In this document: one piece after another, positions 1-7,963 of the stretch | Layout: every line of letters starts with the position of its first letter | Numbering within the stretch: the stretch's first letter is position 1 | Assembly: GCA_016206745.1 (NCBI GenBank) | Contig: JACQQW010000166.1 | Location: 1 to 11,022 of the forward strand | Length of the DNA stretch: 11,022 nucleotides | From: Candidatus Omnitrophota bacterium | Lineage (GTDB): Bacteria > Omnitrophota > Gorgyraeia > Zapsychrales > Fredricksoniimonadaceae | Direction of reading: 5' to 3' | Program-made: the position numbers and the translations under genes | The notes under the pieces: model-generated | Database searches by the model: none | Told to the model about the DNA's origin: nothing | The model's input: the letters and a program-made list of their open reading frames with translations, nothing else

Positions 1-163
1 CCAGTTCTTTTTTAATGGCTACTGAGATTTCCACCATTTCCGTCGAGTCGATGTCCAGGGATTCATCCAGTTTGGCGCCGGGGATGATTTCGTTTTCTTT
101 GATATCAAGCGCTTTCTTAAAGATGGCCTTGATTTTGCTTTCAAGATCAGTTTGGGTTTGCAT
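1..163 (-). CDS. Acyl carrier protein, partial (C-terminus beyond left edge)
   Basis: The first 54 residues of an acyl carrier protein are visible; the rest runs off the left edge. ACPs carry the growing acyl or polyketide chain as a thioester on a 4'-phosphopantetheine arm in the cytoplasm. The start MQTQTDLESKIKAIFKKAL is a typical ACP helix 1. The modification site is DIDST at residues 37-41, so Ser40 should be the phosphopantetheine attachment serine, followed by helix 2 (EMVEISVAIKKEL) that docks on partner enzymes. The ATG at 163 has AAAGGA about 7 bases upstream. The start lies 17 bases inside the end of the chain-length-factor gene, which implies translational coupling. The position directly after KS-alpha and CLF matches the gene order of minimal type II PKS clusters, so this is most likely the dedicated PKS carrier and not the fatty-acid AcpP. 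The second half is not visible. Confidence 0.9.
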   Translation of the reverse strand, partial: MQTQTDLESKIKAIFKKALDIKENEIIPGAKLDESLDIDSTEMVEISVAIKKEL

Positions 164-1400
164 ATGATGGTCCTTTCTGTAAAACCAAAACACAATTAAT
201 GCCGCCGCGGCCGCGGTTGATGATCAAGGCATTCTTAATAGCCTTTTCCCGCGCTTTATTGGGACAATAATCCAAATCACATTGGGGGTCTGGCGTCTTA
301 TAGTTGATCGTCGGCGGCACAGTTGAATGCTCCATGGCAAGCACCGTGGTGACGACATCCAGGGCCCCGCAGGCGCCGAGCATATTGCCAAAAACAGATT
401 TCGGCGCGGACACCGGAATATTTCTGGCATGGCTGTTAAAAACTTGTTTAATGGCCTTTGTTTCGGTGATGTCTCCGATCACCGTCCCTGCCCCATCGGC
501 ACAGATATAATCAATGTCTTTGGGCGCAAGCCCGGCATCGTCCAAAGCCAGCTGAATGGCCTTGGCCAGTTGTTTGCCGTCCGGTGCCGGTTCAATGCGA
601 TTGACGCCATCCGTGGTTGTGCCGTACCCAATAATATTGGCGTAAACACGCGCCTTGCGTTTACTGACCCGCGCCTGCGGTTCCAAGGTCAAGACCCCCG
701 CCCCCTCGGCAATGGCCAAACCATCGCGGTTTTTATCAAAGGGCCGGTACGCTTGGCCCGGATTATCATTGTTCTTACTCAAAACCCCTGACGTATTGCA
801 GCACAACAATGCATAGGGCGTCACCGGCGCCTCCATGCCCCCCGCTAAAATAAGGTCGCATTTGCCGCGATTGATAGTGCGTGCCGCGTAGCCAATGGCC
901 ATCAAAGAACTGGCCCGATCCGCGACAATGGTTTTGCTAAACCCTTTGATACCGTAATGGATGGAAATTTGCCCCTGCGGGGCCGCAGGAAACCAAGCCG
1001 AGGCCATAAACGGGCTGACCCCTTCGCGGCCTTCAAGGTACATGTCCTGCAATTCGGTTTCGGCGTACAACCAGCCGCCCAAGGCATTGCCCATAAAAAT
1101 CCCCACCCGCTTTAAATCTTCATCGGACAAATGAATGTCCGCGTCCTCAAGACCCATTTGAGAAGCGACCAGTGCCATGTGCGAAAACAAATCGATTTTC
1201 TTTAATAAACGGGAAGAAATATTGCTGTACGCTTCCAATTCCTGGACATGCCCCGCAATCCGTGAAGGGTACAAGGAGGCGTCAAAACGCCCGATGCGCT
1301 CCACCGCGCTACGCCCCGCTTTGACATTGGACCAAAATACCCGTTTGTCAATCCCCGAAGGAGAAATGACGCCCAGACCCGTGATCGCGATGGGTTGCAT
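147..1400 (-). CDS. Ketosynthase-like chain length factor (KS-beta) of a type II PKS
   Basis: This is a 417-residue thiolase-fold protein homologous to KAS II/FabF but catalytically dead. The active-site Cys is replaced by Arg162 (context VADRASS), the first His by Asp302 (CADGAGT, normally HGTGT) and the second His by Asn339 (FGNMLG, normally GHxLG); Lys334 remains. Loss of these residues, the WFPAAPQGQIS segment near 136-146 and the ADGAG motif are features of chain length factors (KS-beta), which pair with KS-alpha, prime by malonyl decarboxylation and set polyketide length. Actinobacterial CLFs usually have Gln at the Cys position, so Arg is unusual. It starts 7 bases after the KS-alpha stop, with AAAGGA upstream inside the preceding gene, and its TGA lies within the ACP gene. 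A decayed paralogue is unlikely because the frame is intact and the structural motifs are conserved. The class call comes from by-eye comparison with remembered Act CLF sequence. Confidence 0.88.
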   Translation of the reverse strand: MQPIAITGLGVISPSGIDKRVFWSNVKAGRSAVERIGRFDASLYPSRIAGHVQELEAYSNISSRLLKKIDLFSHMALVASQMGLEDADIHLSDEDLKRVGIFMGNALGGWLYAETELQDMYLEGREGVSPFMASAWFPAAPQGQISIHYGIKGFSKTIVADRASSLMAIGYAARTINRGKCDLILAGGMEAPVTPYALLCCNTSGVLSKNNDNPGQAYRPFDKNRDGLAIAEGAGVLTLEPQARVSKRKARVYANIIGYGTTTDGVNRIEPAPDGKQLAKAIQLALDDAGLAPKDIDYICADGAGTVIGDITETKAIKQVFNSHARNIPVSAPKSVFGNMLGACGALDVVTTVLAMEHSTVPPTINYKTPDPQCDLDYCPNKAREKAIKNALIINRGRGGINCVLVLQKGPSYANPN

Positions 1401-1407
1401 TTTTTAT

Positions 1408-2673
1408 TTATCCTTTATAGCGTTGTAAAACCATGGCGGAATGAATGCCGGAAAAACCGCTGGACGTTTTTAGAATACAATCGACCCGTTTTTGAATGGC
1501 TTCGTTTGGAATATAATACAAATCGCATTGCGGATCCGCTTCTTCCTGGTTAATGGTCGGCGGCAAAATATGGCGCTCAAACATCAATGAACTCAATGCC
1601 AGTTCAATGCCATTGGCCCCGGCCAGGGGATGCCCGATCATGGATTTTACCGACGATATCGGCAATTTATAAGCGTATGGACCAAGCGCCATCTTATAGG
1701 CGCTGGTCTCAAACACATCATTCTGGCGGGTGGATGAACCATGGGCGCTGATATAATCGATTGTTTCCGCTTTAATTCCGGCATCTTCCATGGCCAAAGT
1801 AATGCTGTCCGCCATGGCGTCCCCTTCCGGAGGCAAATCCGTCATGTGATAGGCATTGCACGTGGTGCCAAAACCCGTCAACTCGCAATAAATCCGCGCC
1901 CCGCGGTTTAAAGCATGGTTTAATTCTTCCACCACCAAAAGCCCTGCCCCCTCAGAAATGACAAAACCATTGCGTTTATTATCAAAGGGACGGCTGGCCT
2001 TGGACGGGTCATCATTATGCACGGAAAGCACATTGACCGTGTCAAAAGCGCCAAATGTGATGGGTGTAATCGGCGCCTCCGAAGCCCCGCAGATCATCAC
2101 ATCCGCGTCACCATCCTGGATGGATTCAAGCGCAAAACCGACTGAATCCGTCCCGGCTGTACACCCGGTTGAAATCGTATTGCAAATTCCCTGAAGGCCG
2201 TATTTCGCGGCGATTTCGCTGGAAGGCGTGTTGAACATGGCCGCGTCATACAAATCCGGACGGACAATGAGCGGGTTGATCGGCTTTGTGCCGCTGGCGG
2301 TCACCAAAGCGAATTCTTCTTCCATATATTTGGTGCCGCAAATGGCATTGGCCAAAGACACTCCCATGCGTTCCATGTCGACTTTTCTTAAATCCAGGCG
2401 CGCATCTTCCAGGGCCATGCGCGCCGCCACGCAGGCAAATTGCACATAACGATCCATGCGTATGGCTTCCTCAAAACTCAAACCCAAAGCAATGGGGTCA
2501 AAATCAGAGACCTGGGCCGCGATTTTAGTGTTAAAAATCGACACATCAAATTCCGTCACGCGGCGCACCGCGGAAACACCTTTGATCATAGCGGAAAAGC
2601 AGGCATCATTGCCAATGCCATTGGGGGCGATGGTGCCGACACCTGTAATAACAACACGGCGTTTTGTATTCAT
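1408..2673 (-). CDS. Type II polyketide synthase ketosynthase, KS-alpha
   Basis: This is a 421-residue beta-ketoacyl synthase with a full active site: Cys171 in STGCTAG, His311 in SAHGSST, Lys343 and His348 in KSMIGHPLAG. It catalyses decarboxylative condensation of malonyl-ACP with the growing chain. NAYHMT at 273-278 and TRQND followed by ET at 315-323, plus NDDPSKASRPFD near 220-231 and PDPQCDLYY-like spacing near the C-terminus, are hallmarks of type II PKS KS-alpha (actinorhodin-type) more than of housekeeping FabF. The numbering runs two residues ahead of Act KS (169/309/341/346). The ATG at 2673 is preferred over an upstream in-frame start at 2730: the latter overlaps the protease gene and adds 19 unrelated residues, while 2673 has AAGG upstream and leads straight into MNTKRRVVITGVG. 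It lies 4 bases after the protease gene and 7 bases before its KS-beta partner. A FabF of another specialised pathway such as aryl polyene is the main alternative. Confidence 0.9.
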   Translation of the reverse strand: MNTKRRVVITGVGTIAPNGIGNDACFSAMIKGVSAVRRVTEFDVSIFNTKIAAQVSDFDPIALGLSFEEAIRMDRYVQFACVAARMALEDARLDLRKVDMERMGVSLANAICGTKYMEEEFALVTASGTKPINPLIVRPDLYDAAMFNTPSSEIAAKYGLQGICNTISTGCTAGTDSVGFALESIQDGDADVMICGASEAPITPITFGAFDTVNVLSVHNDDPSKASRPFDNKRNGFVISEGAGLLVVEELNHALNRGARIYCELTGFGTTCNAYHMTDLPPEGDAMADSITLAMEDAGIKAETIDYISAHGSSTRQNDVFETSAYKMALGPYAYKLPISSVKSMIGHPLAGANGIELALSSLMFERHILPPTINQEEADPQCDLYYIPNEAIQKRVDCILKTSSGFSGIHSAMVLQRYKG

Positions 2674-2677
2674 ACTA

Positions 2678-3515
<838 letters not shown>

Positions 3516-3525
3516 ATCTTTCCCC

Positions 3526-4521
3526 CTACGAATTAAACGCCTTTTTTACATCATCCACTGTGAAAAACTTGCCGCTGCGTTCGACTTCATGCACCATGTC
3601 CACGGCTTTACGGTTGAGCAGTGCCGGCAACTTGAGATGGCCGGCGATCTGCGCCACTTCGCCGTTGATAAAATCAATTTCACTGTCCTTGCCGCGCAAA
3701 ATGCTTTGCAAAATAGAACCGTATAGCGGTTCTTTGCTTAAACCGGTCAGGGTTTTATGGATGATCCCGGCGGCCTGCTCCAAGGGCATATTGGCCAGCC
3801 CCAAAATACGTTCCCTGGGAAAATCCGGCATGGACGTCAATTCAATCTTCGCCGCCTGGATAATATCAACCCCTTCTTTGAGTAACATCACGCTCAAACG
3901 GCACAAGCCCATGTCCGCGAAAACTTCCTGCATGGATTTGCCTATCAGCGCCGGGATACAATTATTGAAATTCACAAACAGCTTTAAATACTTTTGTCCC
4001 GTGATGTCTGTGGAAACCACGGTCTTAAAAGCCTTGCCCAAGACTTCGGCGACTTTGTGGGTGGTCGGATCCACCGGCGTAAAAGGACGACCGATGATCC
4101 AGTCGCCCTCGAAATTAAAAGTGATCTCCCCTGGCTTGACATAGGTGGCGCCGAACATCACGATGCTGGACAATTGGCGTATTTTATCAAAATGACTGCT
4201 CAATAAATTGTCCGCCTGTACCCCGTTTTGGCTGGTCAAGATCAAAGATGTTTCTAAAAATTCGCTGTTGAGCTCAAACGCCTCCTCAATGTCCTGGGTT
4301 TTGACGGCAAAAATGACCAGGTCATAGGGCTTGTCCAGTTTGGCCATAGCGGGAACTCGGATGGTTTCCCTGCCGCGCGCCCCGTGCATAGTCAGACCTT
4401 CGCGGTTGACCGCGTCAACTTGTTCTGGCCGGCCAACCAGAACAATGTCTTCTCCGGCTTTCTTAAGGCAGGCGGCAACCACGCCACCAATGGCCCCGGC
4501 TCCAATGACCGCAATGTTCAT
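3526..4521 (-). CDS. Ketopantoate reductase family NADPH-dependent oxidoreductase (PanE/ApbA-like)
   Basis: This 331-residue protein has the two-domain PanE/ApbA fold. The N-terminal Rossmann domain starts with GAGAIGG (7-13) and has Arg31 after LVG, the position that favours NADPH. AVKTQD holds Lys74 and SQNG holds Asn99. The C-terminal helical domain carries KYLKLFVNFNN with the likely catalytic Lys180 and Asn184, followed by SEIDFINGEV (280-289), the family's substrate-binding signature. The family reduces 2-keto acids such as ketopantoate to 2-hydroxy acids, but many members act on other ketones. It begins 2 bases after the preceding stop with only a weak Shine-Dalgarno, so it is probably translationally coupled. 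Its place among PKS genes, away from any visible pan gene, suggests it reduces a keto group of the pathway intermediate instead of the SDR-type ketoreductase seen in classic type II clusters. A true pantothenate PanE remains possible. Confidence 0.85.
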   Translation of the reverse strand: MNIAVIGAGAIGGVVAACLKKAGEDIVLVGRPEQVDAVNREGLTMHGARGRETIRVPAMAKLDKPYDLVIFAVKTQDIEEAFELNSEFLETSLILTSQNGVQADNLLSSHFDKIRQLSSIVMFGATYVKPGEITFNFEGDWIIGRPFTPVDPTTHKVAEVLGKAFKTVVSTDITGQKYLKLFVNFNNCIPALIGKSMQEVFADMGLCRLSVMLLKEGVDIIQAAKIELTSMPDFPRERILGLANMPLEQAAGIIHKTLTGLSKEPLYGSILQSILRGKDSEIDFINGEVAQIAGHLKLPALLNRKAVDMVHEVERSGKFFTVDDVKKAFNS

Positions 4522-4523
4522 AA

Positions 4524-4793
4524 TCAGGAATATTTCTTGTAATCGAACCCGACTTCATCCATGATACGGACCATGAGGGAATAAAACGCCTTTGGCACTT
4601 CCGTCATAAAAGCGGACACAATATCGCACTCCTGCACCTGGGCCGCGCCCCGGCTTAAAGCATTTTGCTCCGCTTTCTTATTGACCACTTCTTTGGCCAG
4701 CCCTCTGTGAAAAAGGGGGATAAGGTTGAGCATCTTATTGTATTTGGCCAAAGCCACCGGATCCCATTGTATCGTTGTCACAACACTGACCAT
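4524..4793 (-). CDS. Small PCP_red-like (protochlorophyllide reductase C-terminal domain-like) protein
   Basis: This is an 89-residue protein. Its core resembles the small PCP_red domain found at the C-terminus of the dark protochlorophyllide reductase subunit ChlB/BchB and as stand-alone proteins in non-phototrophs: a WDP start (10-12), IPLFHRGLAK (25-34) and a following helix VVNKKAEQNALSRG, then an acidic segment leading into a second helix. The sequence continues past that domain with a helix ending EVGFDYKKY. The start at 4793 is chosen because GAGGTG sits 3 bases upstream and the ATG follows the radical SAM stop at once; the longer in-frame start at 4865 would overlap the neighbour by 70 bases. 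Its function outside chlorophyll synthesis is not established. Adjacency to a BchE-like radical SAM enzyme suggests the two work together. The family call rests on a short pattern and is moderate. Confidence 0.6.
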   Translation of the reverse strand: MVSVVTTIQWDPVALAKYNKMLNLIPLFHRGLAKEVVNKKAEQNALSRGAAQVQECDIVSAFMTEVPKAFYSLMVRIMDEVGFDYKKYS

Positions 4794-4795
4794 AA

Positions 4796-6265
4796 TCACC
4801 TCGATGCGGACACGCGGGAATTGGCTTCCCATTTGGAAATATTGTTCATGAAGTCTTTGACGCACAATTTCACCCGCATGTCATAATCGCTTTCCATGAT
4901 GCGGTGTATGCGTTCCGGCTTGGAATAGTACTCGCGCATGCACCAGGAACCCAAACGGCCAATGTCTTCAATGGACAAAGAGTCCGTCGGCACGACCGGG
5001 TGCTGGAAGTCCCAATCTTTCAAATTGATGGTATCAGGATCAAACCATCCTTTTTGAATGCCATAACGCCAGTCCGGCGAATTGGGCACCGGGGTCAAAT
5101 AATCCAGGGCAAAAACGTCCGGGTCGATTGCATCGGCCACGCGCAGGCGGTCCTTGATTTTTTCTTCCGTGTCTTCACACAGGCCGATCAGGACCGTGCC
5201 AACGGTGCCGATGTTTTGTTCACGCAAGATTTGTATCGTTTTCCTGATTTGGTCGATGGTCACGCCTTTGCCGGTCTTCACCAATTGCGCATCGGACTCG
5301 ACTTCCACTCCGGTCAATGCCATGAACAAGCCCGCCTTACGCATCAAAGGCAGGATGTCATGCTGGGAAATCCATTGGTCGGCGCGGCCCAAACACACCC
5401 AGCCGATTTTATTGCCCCGTTTGATTTTCTCCTCACAGAATTCAACCATGGCCTTGGTGTCACTGTTAAAAGCATCGTCCTGCATGACCACCGTGGTGAT
5501 GCCGTATTTCTTCTCCAGCACTTCCAGTTCATCCACTATGCGCTTACCGGAAAGCCCGCGCCAGGAGGTGAAATCTTTGGCCGCGGAACGGCTGTCGTAC
5601 AAGGCCCATTCATAACAAAAATGGCATTTGCCCGGACAGCCGCGGGAAGTCATCAATTCCGCGAATGGCTTCCAATAGGTGTGCCCGACATATTTGTCCA
5701 TGGGGAACAAATCATATGCCGGCATGGGCAAAACATTAAGGTCGGGAATCAAACCACGGTGCGGGCCGACTATGACCGTGCCCTCGTCTTTCCTGGAAAC
5801 CAGACCGGGAATGTCCTGCGGGTCTTTGGTCTTTGTTTTTAAATTATTGACCAAATCTTCCAGTATCAACTCCCCTTCTCCGATGAGGATATAATCGATC
5901 CAGGGGTTCAAGCGCATTTGACGCTCATAATCCGCGGAATACCACAAACCGGAACCAACGGTAATCATGGAAGGAAATTTTTCCTTGATTAAACGCATGG
6001 CCTCATTGAAATACCAAATCACGGAAGCGCCGCAGGTGGAAAACAGCTGGTCCCCTAAAAACACCATGTCGGGTTTGCTTTGGGCGATCTTGGCCAGCAT
6101 GGCGTCCCATTCCATGTCCAGGGCGCGGCAATCCAATGCTTCAACGGCGGCGGCGCCTTTGGAACGGACATAGGCGGCCACCTGCGCGTGCATTTGATTG
6201 GCCGCCCGGTGAAACCCGTGTGAATCCCATGCTTTTAACGGCGGTGTTAGAAATAAAATTTTCAT
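4796..6265 (-). CDS. B12-binding radical SAM protein, BchE-like
   Basis: This 489-residue enzyme has the class B radical SAM layout. An N-terminal cobalamin-binding domain (about 1-140) opens with MKILFLTPP and ends in IDYILIGEGE. A radical SAM barrel follows, with Cys210, Cys214 and Cys217 in RGCPGKCHFC binding the [4Fe-4S] cluster. Further barrel elements are QDDAF (262-266), GVE near 317 and IGL in the later strand; a tail of roughly 100 residues follows. The B12 domain lacks an obvious DxHxxG, as is common in this class. Relatives methylate unactivated carbons, or, like BchE, carry out anaerobic oxidative ring closure on porphyrins; this one's substrate is unknown. The ATG at 6265 has AAAGGA upstream, 13 bases after the aldehyde dehydrogenase stop. 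Within this PKS operon it is likely a tailoring enzyme for C-methylation or O2-independent oxidation or cyclisation. Confidence 0.87.
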   Translation of the reverse strand: MKILFLTPPLKAWDSHGFHRAANQMHAQVAAYVRSKGAAAVEALDCRALDMEWDAMLAKIAQSKPDMVFLGDQLFSTCGASVIWYFNEAMRLIKEKFPSMITVGSGLWYSADYERQMRLNPWIDYILIGEGELILEDLVNNLKTKTKDPQDIPGLVSRKDEGTVIVGPHRGLIPDLNVLPMPAYDLFPMDKYVGHTYWKPFAELMTSRGCPGKCHFCYEWALYDSRSAAKDFTSWRGLSGKRIVDELEVLEKKYGITTVVMQDDAFNSDTKAMVEFCEEKIKRGNKIGWVCLGRADQWISQHDILPLMRKAGLFMALTGVEVESDAQLVKTGKGVTIDQIRKTIQILREQNIGTVGTVLIGLCEDTEEKIKDRLRVADAIDPDVFALDYLTPVPNSPDWRYGIQKGWFDPDTINLKDWDFQHPVVPTDSLSIEDIGRLGSWCMREYYSKPERIHRIMESDYDMRVKLCVKDFMNNISKWEANSRVSASR

Positions 6266-6278
6266 GATTGTCCTTTCG

Positions 6279-7772
6279 TTAAAACCAATTTGTTACCAGC
6301 GACCTTCCACCCGGTGTTTGGTCAATGGCAATATGTTTTGATTGCGTATACTCAAAGACCCCTTCTTTCCCCAGTTCACGGCCAAACCCGCTTTGTTTAT
6401 ATCCGCCAAAGCCAACTTCATTTAAAAAAGCGCCGTAGGTATTGATCCACACCGTCCCACAGCGCAGGCGACGGGCCACGGCATTGGCTTTCACTAAATC
6501 TTTGGTCCAGATCATCGCCGCCAAACCATATTTGCTGTCATTGGCAATATGGATTGCCTGTTCTATCGAAGAAAACGGGACCACGCATAAGACCGGGCCA
6601 AAAACTTCTTCCTGGGCAATGGCCATATCATTGCGCGCGTTTATAAAAATGGCCGGCTCCAGGTATGCCCCTTTAGGATCAAGCCCGGAAGGGATTTTGC
6701 CGCCGCAGGCGATTTTTGCCCCTTCGCGCGCGCCCTTCTCGATAAATTTTAAAACACTGTTCCGGTGCGCCGCATTGACCAAAGGCCCAAACTCGGTTTC
6801 AAAACTCTCCGCCGGCCCTATGCGCAATGACCTGGTCCTCGCCACTAATTTTTCCACAAATTCATTATAAATACCGTCCTCGACCAATAACCGCGAACCG
6901 GCCGTGCACATTTGGCCCTGGTTCATAAAGATCGCGGACATCGTCCCCCCTAAAGCGGCCTCCATGTCGCAATCGGCAAACACAATATTGGGGGACTTAC
7001 CGCCTAGTTCCAAAGTCAATTTCTTGACGCCTTTGGCGGCCGCGGCCATGACCGACTCGCCTGTGTTCGTGCTGCCGGTAAAAGAAACCATGTCGACCTG
7101 GGGACTGGCAATCAATTCTTTACCTGCGTCCACCCTCGATGAACTGATGATATTGACGGCACCTTTGGGCAGACCCGCCTCGGCGATGATTTTAGCCAAA
7201 GCCATGACCGAAACGCAGGCATAATGGGACGGCTTCAATACCACCGCATTACCGGCAAGCAAGGCCGGGGCCAATTTCCACGCCGCCATGATCAAAGGAT
7301 AATTCCAGGGGATGATCGCCGCCACCACCCCAACGGGCTCGCGCTCGCCGGTGCTTAAAACCGGCGCTTGCGCGGAAACCGTCTCGCCGGCCAGAAGATT
7401 GTGCGCATTGCCAAAATATTCAAAACTTTCCGCGCAGGCGGGCACGTCAATAAACGTGGCATGTTTAATGGTTTTTCCCGTGGACCGGCATTCCAAATCC
7501 GCCAATTCTTTGGCATGGGCGCGCACCGATTCACCGATTTTCAGCAAATATTTGCCCCGCTCTGCCGCGCTTAATTGCGGCCAGCGGCCATGGTCAAAGC
7601 TAAGCCGCGCGGCGCTGATCGCCATTTCTACATCCACGGCACCGGCGTCCGCCAAACGCGCGAACACTTCGCCATTGGAAGGGTTGACGCAGTCAAAATA
7701 CTTCCCGCTTAAAGCCGGGCTGACCTTGCCTTCGATCAATAAATCAAATTGTTGGATCATTGTCATGTTCAT
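6279..7772 (-). CDS. NAD(P)-dependent aldehyde dehydrogenase
   Basis: This 497-residue member of the ALDH superfamily has the length typical of betaine-aldehyde and related dehydrogenases. It oxidises an aldehyde to the carboxylic acid with NAD(P)+. Visible motifs are IPWNYP (154-159, oxyanion Asn157), FTGST (231-235, cofactor loop), LELGGK with general base Glu255, NQGQMC with nucleophile Cys289, EEVFGPV near the catalytic domain's end and GGYKQSGFGRE near the C-terminus. The active site is complete. It is first in the nine-gene operon, just downstream of a good promoter. The start is uncertain: ATGs at 7772, 7766 and 7760 are in frame and none has a proper Shine-Dalgarno, unlike every other gene here; an in-frame TAG lies 27 bases upstream of 7772. 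It may make or remove a pathway intermediate, or supply a starter acid. Its substrate cannot be told from sequence. Confidence 0.93.
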   Translation of the reverse strand: MNMTMIQQFDLLIEGKVSPALSGKYFDCVNPSNGEVFARLADAGAVDVEMAISAARLSFDHGRWPQLSAAERGKYLLKIGESVRAHAKELADLECRSTGKTIKHATFIDVPACAESFEYFGNAHNLLAGETVSAQAPVLSTGEREPVGVVAAIIPWNYPLIMAAWKLAPALLAGNAVVLKPSHYACVSVMALAKIIAEAGLPKGAVNIISSSRVDAGKELIASPQVDMVSFTGSTNTGESVMAAAAKGVKKLTLELGGKSPNIVFADCDMEAALGGTMSAIFMNQGQMCTAGSRLLVEDGIYNEFVEKLVARTRSLRIGPAESFETEFGPLVNAAHRNSVLKFIEKGAREGAKIACGGKIPSGLDPKGAYLEPAIFINARNDMAIAQEEVFGPVLCVVPFSSIEQAIHIANDSKYGLAAMIWTKDLVKANAVARRLRCGTVWINTYGAFLNEVGFGGYKQSGFGRELGKEGVFEYTQSKHIAIDQTPGGRSLVTNWF

Positions 7773-7811
7773 ATTAAGAATATAGACAAAATTTCCCTAT
7801 CAATTTGGGTA

Positions 7812-7847
7812 ATATATTAAAATTTTAATAGTCAGATTTTAATATAT
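7812..7847. promoter_or_regulatory. Inverted repeat and palindrome overlapping the -10 and start site (candidate operator)
   Basis: A perfect 12-bp inverted repeat has arms ATATATTAAAAT at 7812-7823 and its complement at 7836-7847, separated by 12 bases. Nested in it is a perfect 16-bp palindrome, TATTAAAATTTTAATA, at 7815-7830. The 9-mer ATTTTAATA therefore occurs three times, at 7822-7830 and 7836-7844 (direct, 14 bases apart) and inverted at 7815-7823. One arm covers the -10 box and the palindrome covers the predicted transcription start, a placement expected for a repressor site. The repeats are seen directly; an operator role is inferred, and low-complexity AT sequence makes chance symmetry easier. 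Confidence 0.45.
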
Positions 7848-7863
7848 AAACGCATGAAGTCAA
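7836..7863 (-). promoter_or_regulatory. Sigma-70-type promoter of the PKS operon
   Basis: On the minus strand a -35 box TTGACT (7863-7858) and a -10 box TAAAAT (7841-7836) are separated by 16 bases, each one mismatch from consensus. Transcription should start near 7829, giving a leader of about 57 bases before the ATG at 7772. It is the only good promoter found in the only sizeable gap, and it points at the nine-gene operon. The assignment is by eye. Confidence 0.6.
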
Positions 7864-7963
7864 GGATAAATAGCAGGAACAATAGGAGGAACAACCCCAC
7901 CCTTCGTAGAGACGCCATTTATAGAACATCACTTCAGGGAACACAGAGCGCTTCCTCAAAAAA

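Larger units (their letters stand above)
7773..7963. other. Intergenic control region between folA and the PKS operon
   Basis: This 191-base region separates the two transcription units. The half next to the aldehyde dehydrogenase (7773-7860) is strongly AT-rich and contains the promoter and palindromes listed separately. The half next to folA (about 7864-7963) holds nothing I can identify: no stable hairpin followed by a T run in the direction of folA transcription, so a folA terminator is not evident and read-through into the operon is possible. Confidence 0.7.

Noticed and set aside
201..216. GC-rich palindrome CCGCGGCCGCGG
   Set aside because: It lies in the coding sequence of the CLF's conserved Gly-rich C-terminal loop (RGRGG). 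The codons explain it without a regulatory role.
4794..4865. Longer start for the PCP_red-like gene (113 residues)
   Set aside because: It would lie 70 bases inside the radical SAM gene, while the ATG at 4793 has a clear GAGGTG just upstream.
4904..5842. 312-codon open frame on the plus strand
   Set aside because: It is fully antisense to the radical SAM gene, whose motifs are unmistakable. The translation shows no recognisable domain, and all real genes here are on the minus strand.
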